Positions 1-6,870 of a stretch of DNA of 64,000 nt are shown here, one piece after another. A program made the position numbers and the translations under genes. Location: positions 1 to 64,000 of the forward strand of contig NZ_QLLK01000014.1 of the NCBI RefSeq assembly GCF_003259505.1, given 5' to 3'. The DNA comes from Algoriphagus yeomjeoni. GTDB lineage: Bacteria; Bacteroidota; Bacteroidia; Cytophagales; Cyclobacteriaceae. Below the pieces are notes generated by a model. The model saw only the letters and a program-made list of their open reading frames with translations, searched no databases and was not told the origin of the DNA. Every line of letters begins with the position of its first letter. Position 1 is the first letter of the stretch.

Positions 1-359
1 CATTATCTTGATAGCAGACCAGACAGAAACGCTTAAAATATGTCGCATCCATCCTTAGATTTACCGACGTGCGCTTAATGATTTTAACTGAAGGTGAGCG
101 GGAAAGATATTCGTAAAAAATACGTTGAAGAGTATCTTTTGAAAGACCACTTTCACGACATAGAATCTTAAAAGTCTGCCGCTCAAGAACCCATTTTTTA
201 AACCATACAAAACGGTTCCGAAGTGTCTGTTCTTTAGAGTTACGGGTGAAGAAAAGACCACAGTTTTTACATTTAAATCGCTGTTTTCCTGCCTGCTTCC
301 CCCAGCGAATAACCTCCAAATTCCCGCAAGCCCAACATCTGTTTTTTTTGAGTTTTCAT
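1..359 (-). CDS. IS256-family-like transposase with N-terminal zinc ribbon, partial, frame break near start
   Basis: The frame reading leftwards from about 348 gives a zinc ribbon (CWACG, then KCKNCG), a basic helical region, and NLRMDATYF, where the Asp would be the first catalytic acidic residue. It stays open to base 1, so the rest lies outside the window. This layout matches the variant Zn-binding (IS1249-like) group of IS256-family transposases. The only nearby ATG, at 359, is in another frame. The two frames would join if the run of eight A (342-349 on the complement) were seven; an in-frame TGA precedes the ribbon frame. This may be slippage, a broken copy or a sequencing indel. Confidence 0.7.
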
Positions 360-363
360 AGTA

Positions 364-397
364 CAAAAAAAGTTTACTGAAACCAGTTTCAGTAAAC
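364..397 (-). terminator. Rho-independent terminator of the binding-protein-like gene, or IS end
   Basis: GTTTACTGAAAC and its exact reverse complement are separated by 2 bases (372-397). On the minus strand a run of seven T follows (365-371). It lies about 60 nt past the stop of the minus-strand gene ending at 458, which fits an intrinsic terminator. It is also only 13 bases upstream of the transposase ATG, so it could be, or overlap, an insertion-sequence end. Confidence 0.6.
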
Positions 398-457
398 CTC
401 TTGTATTTACCTGATAATCATTGATGTTATAAGGTTTTTACCAACTATTTTTCAGTA

Positions 458-1330
458 TTATGCCATAATTAAAAGCTTTTCTCTTGTCAAGAAATCTTCA
501 AGCTGGACTACTTCAGAAATAATCCCTAATTCTTTCATCATTTTCATCGCTTGATTCAGCTGACTTCTCGATAGCTCAGGTTCAGTAGCCCAAGATGTTT
601 GAGCAAACCATTCTTTTACATCATTGACATCTAGCGCATAGTTTATGGCTATGTCTGCTATAGTAGAGGAATTCGTTTGAAGGCTTTTGGATTCTGAATA
701 GACTAAGTCTCTGAGTTTAAATATTAAATCTCCAAATTTTGCTATCGCCTTGTTTGTTGCTATGATTGCAAAGCAAGGCCATGGACTTGGAACTTCACCT
801 ATCCGCTTCATTTGTTTCGATTCGACCCAAGGTTTGGTCGTGTACTTCTCCCAAAGAAACATTTCAGGCTTCTCCGGAGTCATTTCTGCCAGTGCCCCGG
901 TTAGGTTATTGACAATTTTGAATTGCAGCATATCAGCATCCCAGCCCTCACGTTTTGCAAGCACATAGCTCATTAATTGAGACCCTGAACCTATTCGGCT
1001 GATGAGAAAATTTGGCTCTGTGATCTCTTCCAAGGAATCTACGGTAGAACCAGCTGAGATGTGAATGCCCCAAGTTAAAGGCGATTTGACATGTAATCCT
1101 ATCATTTTAGATGGGTTGCCTGCCTCGAAATCTTTAAGGAAGCTTTCTGTAAGGACTAGTGCAATATCACATTTATCCTCTCTCAGATCTTTGTTCATCT
1201 GTCCAGAACCTCTTGATTCGTCTGTCCACTGTAGTCTAATTCCTTCCTTCTCAAAAGGCTGATTTGCTACGACTTTTTTCCAAGGGAAATTAAAATGCTC
1301 AGGAACTCCGGTGATTCTAAGGGTTTTCAT
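458..1330 (-). CDS. Periplasmic-binding-protein-like (NMT1/SsuA-like) protein without signal peptide
   Basis: A 290-residue protein starting MKTLRITGVPEHF. An upstream TTG at 1354 would add eight residues but is a weaker start. The alternating beta-alpha pattern, the LRITGVPEHFNFPW start and the RIGSGSQLMSYVLA segment resemble type 2 solute-binding folds of the NMT1/SsuA and Ca3427-like kind. No signal peptide or lipobox is present, so it would stay in the cytoplasm, and no permease or ATPase gene is next to it. A small-molecule-binding or enzymatic role in the cytosol is inferred; the ligand is unknown. A terminator hairpin follows. Confidence 0.75.
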   Translation of the reverse strand: MKTLRITGVPEHFNFPWKKVVANQPFEKEGIRLQWTDESRGSGQMNKDLREDKCDIALVLTESFLKDFEAGNPSKMIGLHVKSPLTWGIHISAGSTVDSLEEITEPNFLISRIGSGSQLMSYVLAKREGWDADMLQFKIVNNLTGALAEMTPEKPEMFLWEKYTTKPWVESKQMKRIGEVPSPWPCFAIIATNKAIAKFGDLIFKLRDLVYSESKSLQTNSSTIADIAINYALDVNDVKEWFAQTSWATEPELSRSQLNQAMKMMKELGIISEVVQLEDFLTREKLLIMA

Positions 1331-1622
1331 AAGAGAAGATTTTACTCGTGACAAATGTACTAATCAACGGGGAATAGAAATTCCTAGGAGCTGAAAAATA
1401 CCCTTTTAATCCAGCTTTTAGGGCATTTGAAAGATTACTTTAATCAGAGTAGAAATTGATTTTTTCATTTTCCGGTTTAGAATCCTACATACTGATGATT
1501 AAAACTTTTCTAGTCACTTCTTTTTTTGAAATCTACTGTTTTGAAATCGATTGCGCAGAAAGTAATGCTTTTAAGAATGATATTTTAGAATTAGAAGAGG
1601 GGAATTATAAGTAAGGGATTTA

Positions 1623-1630
1623 TATCTTTG
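1623..1630 (+). promoter_or_regulatory. Minus-7 box TATCTTTG upstream of aldolase gene
   Basis: TATCTTTG matches TAnnTTTG and lies 67 bases before the aldolase ATG. There is no TTTG at the expected minus-33 position, so this is a partial match. The gene-free stretch 1331-1697 otherwise shows only AT-rich DNA and a doubtful 39-codon reading frame. Confidence 0.4.
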
Positions 1631-1697
1631 AACTCTACGTTAGAAATAGGGCCTTTTTTCGGGCGCTTTAACTTGAAATACACAAACCTAATACGAT

Positions 1698-2759
1698 ATG
1701 AAATTTAAACCTGGAGTAAAATACGGTGAAGAGCTTAGAGACCTTTATGCTTATGCTAAGGAGAATGAGTTTGCTATGCCTGCAGTGAACGTAATTAATA
1801 CCAACTCGGTAAATGCTGTTCTTGAAACTGCAAAGAAATTAAACTCGCCGGTGATCATTCAATTTTCAAATGGGGGAGCTCAATTTTTTGCTGGTAAGTC
1901 GTTGGCAAATGATAAGCAACAAGCTAGTATCGCTGGTGGTATCTCAGGTGCGCATCACGTGCATTTGATGGCTGAAGCTTATGGTGTTCCCGTGATTTTG
2001 CATACTGATCATGCTGCAAAGAAGTTGTTGCCTTGGATAGATGGACTTTTGGACGCTGGTAAAGCTTATTACGCAACACACAAGAGACCTCTGTATAGCT
2101 CCCATATGTTGGATCTTTCTGAAGAGCCTTTGGAGGAAAACGTAGAGATCTCATGCAAATACTTCAAAGAATTCGAAAAGCTGGAAATGGCAATCGAAAT
2201 CGAATTGGGTGTAACCGGTGGTGAGGAAGATGGCGTGGACAATACTGACATTGATTCTTCTAAGCTTTATACTCAGCCTGAAGAAGTAGCCTATGCGTAT
2301 GAGCACTTGAAAGAAATCGGAGATCTATTTACAATCGCAGCAGCTTTCGGTAACGTACACGGTGTTTACAAACCGGGAAACGTTAGCTTGAAGCCAATCA
2401 TCTTGAAAAATTCTCAAGACTTTATCAAAGAAAAGCATGGTTTGACTGGAAAGCCGTTGAACTTTGTATTCCACGGTGGCTCTGGATCTACAGTTGAAGA
2501 AATCAGAGAAGCAAATAGTTATGGTTCTATCAAAATGAATATCGATACAGATATGCAGTGGGCGTTCTGGGAAGGGATTTTGAATAATTACAAAAAGAAT
2601 GAGGCATATCTTCAAACTCAACTAGGAAATCCTGATGGAGCTGATAGTCCAAACAAGAAGTTTTACGATCCTAGAAACTGGTTGCGTAAAGGCGAAGAGA
2701 ACTTCGTGAAAAGACTTGAGCTGGCTTTCGATATGCTGAATGCAGTAAATAGAAATTAA
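1698..2759 (+). CDS. fbaA: Class II fructose-bisphosphate aldolase
   Basis: Cleaves fructose 1,6-bisphosphate to dihydroxyacetone phosphate and glyceraldehyde 3-phosphate in glycolysis and gluconeogenesis. The 353 residues align along their length with the E. coli FbaA type (class IIA). HTDH at 102-105 holds the catalytic Asp104 and zinc ligand His105. SGAHHVH (83-89), the EIELGVTGGEEDG segment, NVHGVYKPGN and FVFHGGSGS supply other metal and phosphate-binding residues. The start is the ATG at 1698. A strong terminator follows. The nearby phosphofructokinase gene is on the opposite strand. Confidence 0.97.
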   Translation: MKFKPGVKYGEELRDLYAYAKENEFAMPAVNVINTNSVNAVLETAKKLNSPVIIQFSNGGAQFFAGKSLANDKQQASIAGGISGAHHVHLMAEAYGVPVILHTDHAAKKLLPWIDGLLDAGKAYYATHKRPLYSSHMLDLSEEPLEENVEISCKYFKEFEKLEMAIEIELGVTGGEEDGVDNTDIDSSKLYTQPEEVAYAYEHLKEIGDLFTIAAAFGNVHGVYKPGNVSLKPIILKNSQDFIKEKHGLTGKPLNFVFHGGSGSTVEEIREANSYGSIKMNIDTDMQWAFWEGILNNYKKNEAYLQTQLGNPDGADSPNKKFYDPRNWLRKGEENFVKRLELAFDMLNAVNRN

Positions 2760-2774
2760 TACAAACAACAAACG

Positions 2775-2808
2775 AAAAAGTCACTTTTATGAAGTGACTT
2801 TTTTTTTC
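2775..2808 (+). terminator. Rho-independent terminator after fbaA
   Basis: AAGTCACTT, a short TTAT loop and GAAGTGACTT followed by a T run, 16 bases after the aldolase stop. It ends just before the next gene, so transcription of that gene needs readthrough or an unseen promoter. Confidence 0.85.
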
Positions 2809-2818
2809 TCCAATCCAT

Positions 2819-4369
2819 ATGAAAAAACCCGAAATAGCCTCAATTCTTATGGGATTAGCTTTAATGTCTGCCTGTAATCAAAAGCCCACACCTTCTGTCG
2901 AAAATTATTGGCCGAAAGCTGGTGTAACCTATGAGATTTTTGTTCAGTCATTCAATGATTCTGACGGAGATGGAATTGGGGATTTAAATGGAGTGACGGA
3001 GAAGCTGGACTATATCTCTGAGTTAGGAGCTAATGCGATCTGGTTTATGCCGATTATGCCTTCCCCTAGCTATCATAAATATGATGTGACAGACTACAAA
3101 GCTATCCACACTGACTATGGGACAATGGATGACTTTAAGAGGCTGTTGGATGAAGCGCATAAGCGTGATATTAAGATTATAATCGACCTGATTATCAATC
3201 ATAGCAGCAGTGATCATCTTTGGTTTCAGGAATCTAAAAAAGGAAGGGATAATCCTTATAGAGATTATTATGTATGGGCTCAAAAAGACACTATCGCAGA
3301 TTTTATAGAGAAAAAGGTCATCACGCTGGATTCCGATAACATCAGACAATGGCATGATCCGGGTTTTGGAGAAGATTTCTATTATGGTTTTTTTTATGGA
3401 GGAATGCCTGATTTGAATTTTGACAATCAGAAGGTTAGAGAGGAGATTTTTGACATAGGAAGATTTTGGCTGGAAGAGGTCGGAGTTGATGGCTTCAGAT
3501 TGGACGCTGCAAAGCATATTTACCCTGATGAAAGAGCAAGTGATAACCACGAGTTTTGGATAGATTTTAGAGCTGAAATGAGCAAAATCAAACCTGATGT
3601 TTATTTGGTGGGAGAGGTGTATGATAAAAAAGAAGTTGTAGCTCCATTTCTCCCAGGACTTCCAGCATTATTCAATTTTGATTTTCATTACACATTGATA
3701 GAATCATTGAATAAAATGGATGGAATGTTGTTAGTAAAGAAGCAGAAAGATGTCCTTGATTTTTACCAAAGTATTACCTCAGATTTTATTGATGCGACGA
3801 TATCTTCTAATCACGATCAGCCGAGGTTACTCAATGAACTAGGTTCTGATCCTGAAAAATACAAGCAAGCAATAGCAATTCTGATGACCATGCCTGGAGC
3901 TCCTTATCTGTATTATGGTGAGGAAATTGGTATGTTGGGATTAAAGCCTGATGAGCAAATCAGAGAACCTTTCCTCTGGGATGTAAAAGAGAAAGATACT
4001 GGACGTACTACATGGATAGAACCAAAGTATTCACTAGATACAACGGTTACTCCTTTGTCTTTGCAAAAAGATGAGCCAACTAGCTACTTTAATCATTACA
4101 AAGAGTTGATTTACCTTAGAAATACCAATCCTGCATTGGCAATTGGCTCATTGGAACTGCCTTCAACTTCTTACCCAAAATCAGTAATGGCTTATTCTAG
4201 AACCCTCGCTGATCAAGAAGTAGTTGTGTTGCATAACCTTGGGAAAAAGAAAATCTCAATTAATGCTCCTGAAGGTTTTGATCAAGAAATCTTTTCTCTG
4301 GGAGCTGTGGAGTCAGTAGGAGGTCAAATTGAACTGGGTAAAAACTCCAGTGTCGTATTGATGAAGTGA
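2819..4369 (+). CDS. Alpha-amylase family (GH13) lipoprotein
   Basis: A GH13 glycosidase acting on alpha-glucans or oligosaccharides, probably anchored in the cell envelope. Residues 1-19 form a lipoprotein signal with lipobox LMSAC (Cys19). The TIM-barrel landmarks are clear: YEIFVQSFNDSDGDGIGDLNG near the N-terminus, DLIINHSS, GFRLDAAKH with nucleophile Asp229, GEVY with acid/base Glu266, and NHDQPR with transition-state stabiliser Asp333. A C-terminal beta domain follows. At 516 residues it has the usual length of GH13 with A, B and C domains. Exact substrate is not readable. It starts right after the fbaA terminator and no promoter is visible. Confidence 0.92.
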   Translation: MKKPEIASILMGLALMSACNQKPTPSVENYWPKAGVTYEIFVQSFNDSDGDGIGDLNGVTEKLDYISELGANAIWFMPIMPSPSYHKYDVTDYKAIHTDYGTMDDFKRLLDEAHKRDIKIIIDLIINHSSSDHLWFQESKKGRDNPYRDYYVWAQKDTIADFIEKKVITLDSDNIRQWHDPGFGEDFYYGFFYGGMPDLNFDNQKVREEIFDIGRFWLEEVGVDGFRLDAAKHIYPDERASDNHEFWIDFRAEMSKIKPDVYLVGEVYDKKEVVAPFLPGLPALFNFDFHYTLIESLNKMDGMLLVKKQKDVLDFYQSITSDFIDATISSNHDQPRLLNELGSDPEKYKQAIAILMTMPGAPYLYYGEEIGMLGLKPDEQIREPFLWDVKEKDTGRTTWIEPKYSLDTTVTPLSLQKDEPTSYFNHYKELIYLRNTNPALAIGSLELPSTSYPKSVMAYSRTLADQEVVVLHNLGKKKISINAPEGFDQEIFSLGAVESVGGQIELGKNSSVVLMK

Positions 4370-4416
4370 ACAACACAACTGGTAAGAAATCCTTTTCTAT
4401 TGATCAGACTTTCTTG

Positions 4417-5319
4417 CTAGTTTTCATTTACGTTTACCTCTCCTTCCAATTCTTTTAATTTTGCTATAGCACTTTCAAGCGTAGGTTCTAAAGCAACTAC
4501 TTTTTTGAAAACTTCAATTGCGCGATCTTTTTGACCATTTTTTGTCAATGCTTCTGCATAACTATTTAATACGCGTGGAGAATAAGGGAAGATCACCGAA
4601 TTGATTTCATAGGTAAGTAATGCTTGAGGTAGTCGACCCGAAGTCTCGAATAAATAACCAAGGGTATTCAGCTCCTTCTCTTTGCCTACCCGTTGATACA
4701 CTTCGTTGAAATGAGTTTGGACATTTCTGTAGATAGAATCCAAAGGATCCGAATCAAATAATTCCAGAAGGTAAGTCGCAGCACGGTAATTAGGCTCTGA
4801 GGCATAACCAAGCGCGATTTGGGCTAAATCAGTTTCCAAATCATTCACGGGAAATTCCACAATCCGGGAATATTCCTGATCATTTTCCTTGAATATAAAA
4901 GTCGGTACTCGATGGATTAGCATTCCCTTTTCTTCTCCGCTCGGACCTTGCTTGTACTGCTCTTCTCCGTCATATAAGGCAGTAAATTTGAGTTGGTCTT
5001 CATCTAACCCAAGCTCGTTCCAAAGTTTCACGAACTGTGGAACCCAGCGTTTGCTATCTCCGCACCATGTTCCGATAAAAATCTCCACTTCGGTATTCTC
5101 CAGACTCTTTTTCCAATCAGTATTTTTTCCCGAAAGTTGAAATAATTTTTCACTCTCCGCATACCAGCCTTGAAATATGGTGTCTGTCCTTAAAATATTG
5201 AGATCAAATTCTCCAGCAAGGTGCTTTTCCCCCTCAGAATTAAAATAGGTTAAGGGAGTTTGAGCTAGGATCTTATTGGAGGATAAAAGAATAAGAGCAA
5301 TTAGAAAATGTCGCTTCAT
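4417..5319 (-). CDS. Secreted thioredoxin-fold protein with C-terminal TPR region
   Basis: A signal peptide ends around ILAQ (residues 1-20). Residues about 45-175 form a thioredoxin-like fold with WCGDSK (Cys86, Ser89) at the active-site position and a cis-Pro at HRVPT (Pro139). The C-terminal part (about 200-290) has helical TPR-like repeats, including ALLTYEINSVIFPYSPRVLNSYAEAL. Only one active-site cysteine is present (CGDS rather than CxxC), so classical disulfide reduction is unlikely; a monothiol or binding role in the periplasm is inferred. It faces the GH13 gene convergently. Confidence 0.8.
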   Translation of the reverse strand: MKRHFLIALILLSSNKILAQTPLTYFNSEGEKHLAGEFDLNILRTDTIFQGWYAESEKLFQLSGKNTDWKKSLENTEVEIFIGTWCGDSKRWVPQFVKLWNELGLDEDQLKFTALYDGEEQYKQGPSGEEKGMLIHRVPTFIFKENDQEYSRIVEFPVNDLETDLAQIALGYASEPNYRAATYLLELFDSDPLDSIYRNVQTHFNEVYQRVGKEKELNTLGYLFETSGRLPQALLTYEINSVIFPYSPRVLNSYAEALTKNGQKDRAIEVFKKVVALEPTLESAIAKLKELEGEVNVNEN

Positions 5320-5361
5320 TGAAGTGTATTTAAACAGTAGATTAAAATTAAGATTAAGCTA

Positions 5362-5396
5362 AAACAAAAAGTCCAAGGGATAATCCTTGGACTTTT
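5362..5396 (-). terminator. Terminator of the mgsA-pfkA operon
   Basis: Perfect 12-bp inverted repeat AAAAGTCCAAGG (5367-5378) and CCTTGGACTTTT (5385-5396), followed on the minus strand by a T-rich tract. It lies 25 bases past the pfkA stop. Confidence 0.85.
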
Positions 5397-5420
5397 GAAT
5401 TTCAGAATATTTAAGAATAA

Positions 5421-6407
5421 TTAGGTAGATAAGATCTTTGCAACTCGGAAATCATCTTCATCTACTGATTTGTCATCGACGATTGCTTTTTTGATAGGGG
5501 TGTAAACGACCTTGTTATTGATCAGTCCCGCCATCACATCATACTTCCCTTGTAATAAGCCTTCTATTGCTGCTACACCTAGTTTTGAGGCAAGGAGACG
5601 GTCATAAGAGCTCGGGGAACCGCCACGCTGTAAATGCCCTAGAATAGTGACTTTGATGTCATAATAAGGAAGATGTTTTGAAACTAGAGCAGCAATTTCT
5701 GTTGCACCACCACTTTTTCCACCTTCAGCTACGATCACAATGTTGGACGCTTTCTTGGCTTTAGTTCTTATCCTCAATTTATCAACCAGGTGCTCTATTG
5801 GCATCTTTTTCTCGGGGATCAAAATAGCAGCAGCAGCACTTCCTATACCTGCATTGATTGCGATGAACCCAGCATCTCTTCCCATTACTTCCACAAAGAA
5901 AAGCCTATCATGGGAAGTTGCAGTATCACGGATCTTGTCAATGGCCTCGATAGCCGTGTTACATGCCGTGTCAAATCCAATGGTAGAATCTGTTCCGGAA
6001 AGGTCATTGTCAATCGTTCCAGGAAGACCAATAGCAGGAATGCCAAATTCTTTATAGAATAAATGAGCACCAGTTAAGGAACCATCTCCTCCAATTACCA
6101 CCAACGCATCAATGCCGTGGCTTTTTAGATTGTTATATGCTATCTGTCTGCCTTCTGGAGTTCGGAATTCAGCGCTGCGGGCAGATTTCAAGAATGTACC
6201 GCCTCTTTCGAGTACATGGGTAATATGCTTTGATTCTAACTTTTTGATGTCATTAGAAATCATACCCTCGTAGCCTCGGTAGACTCCATACATTTCTATA
6301 TCGTAGTAAAATCCTGCTCTTACTACAGCTCGGATTGCAGCATTCATTCCTGGAGAGTCTCCTCCAGAAGTCAAAACGCCAATTTTTTTAATGGTTTTAG
6401 GTTCCAT
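5421..6407 (-). CDS. pfkA: ATP-dependent 6-phosphofructokinase
   Basis: Phosphorylates fructose 6-phosphate to fructose 1,6-bisphosphate, the committed step of glycolysis. The 328 residues begin with the IGVLTSGGDSPGMNA nucleotide-binding loop. GGDGS at 106-110 (Gly rather than Asp at the fourth position) marks an ATP rather than pyrophosphate enzyme, and TIDND at 131-135 carries the catalytic Asp133. GRDAGFIA and the GGSPSSYDR segment complete the substrate and effector sites. It lies only 3 bases downstream of mgsA, so the two are cotranscribed and probably translationally coupled. Confidence 0.97.
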   Translation of the reverse strand: MEPKTIKKIGVLTSGGDSPGMNAAIRAVVRAGFYYDIEMYGVYRGYEGMISNDIKKLESKHITHVLERGGTFLKSARSAEFRTPEGRQIAYNNLKSHGIDALVVIGGDGSLTGAHLFYKEFGIPAIGLPGTIDNDLSGTDSTIGFDTACNTAIEAIDKIRDTATSHDRLFFVEVMGRDAGFIAINAGIGSAAAAILIPEKKMPIEHLVDKLRIRTKAKKASNIVIVAEGGKSGGATEIAALVSKHLPYYDIKVTILGHLQRGGSPSSYDRLLASKLGVAAIEGLLQGKYDVMAGLINNKVVYTPIKKAIVDDKSVDEDDFRVAKILST

Positions 6408-6410
6408 TTC

Positions 6411-6782
6411 TTAGGTTTGTGTAAAGGCCTTAAACATTAGGTCGGCCGAGGCCGGGTTGGTTGCCAAAGGAATATTGTGCACATCACATATCCTCATTAG
6501 CATTTGCACATCTGGCTCGTGCGGATGTTTGTCAAGTGGATCTCTAAAGAAAACAACCATTGCAAGCTCTTTCTGAGCCGCCAAAGCGGCAATTTGAGCA
6601 TCACCTCCATAGGGTCCAGATAGTAGTTTTTCAACTTCAAATCCAGCTTTTTCTATATGTGAACCGGTAGTGCCTGTAGCAACCAAATCCACATCTGCCT
6701 TCTGCAGTCTTTCGCGGAATCCACTTAAAAAATGAACCATGTCGGCTTTTTTACCATCATGGGCTATGAGAGCGATTTTCAT
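6411..6782 (-). CDS. mgsA: Methylglyoxal synthase
   Basis: Converts dihydroxyacetone phosphate to methylglyoxal and phosphate, relieving sugar-phosphate build-up. The protein has 123 residues, somewhat shorter than the 152-residue E. coli enzyme. Family landmarks are IALIAHDGKK, ATGTTG for phosphate binding, SGPYGGD with catalytic Asp61, FFRDPL, and HPHEPD (His88, Asp91). It is the first gene of a two-gene operon with pfkA. A minus-7 box TAACTTTG lies 26 bases upstream. Confidence 0.95.
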   Translation of the reverse strand: MKIALIAHDGKKADMVHFLSGFRERLQKADVDLVATGTTGSHIEKAGFEVEKLLSGPYGGDAQIAALAAQKELAMVVFFRDPLDKHPHEPDVQMLMRICDVHNIPLATNPASADLMFKAFTQT

Positions 6783-6808
6783 GGAGTATTAATCTAATAG
6801 GTTTATGC

Positions 6809-6816
6809 CAAAGTTA
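6809..6816 (-). promoter_or_regulatory. Minus-7 box TAACTTTG for mgsA-pfkA
   Basis: On the minus strand TAACTTTG matches TAnnTTTG exactly and would give a leader of about 20 nt. No TTTG is seen at the minus-33 spacing. Confidence 0.45.
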
Positions 6817-6870
6817 GGAAAAAATATTTCCCTTCCTGACTGACGGATATTATTTAAACGAGACTTAATG

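Noticed and set aside
1495..1614. 39-codon plus-strand frame starting MIKTFLVTSFFEIYCFEID
   Set aside because: Short, in AT-rich DNA before fbaA, no ribosome-binding signal or known similarity; kept only as a possibility.
3023..3550. 175-codon antisense frame in the GH13 gene
   Set aside because: Lies wholly opposite the conserved catalytic barrel of a clear gene; composition of a shadow frame.
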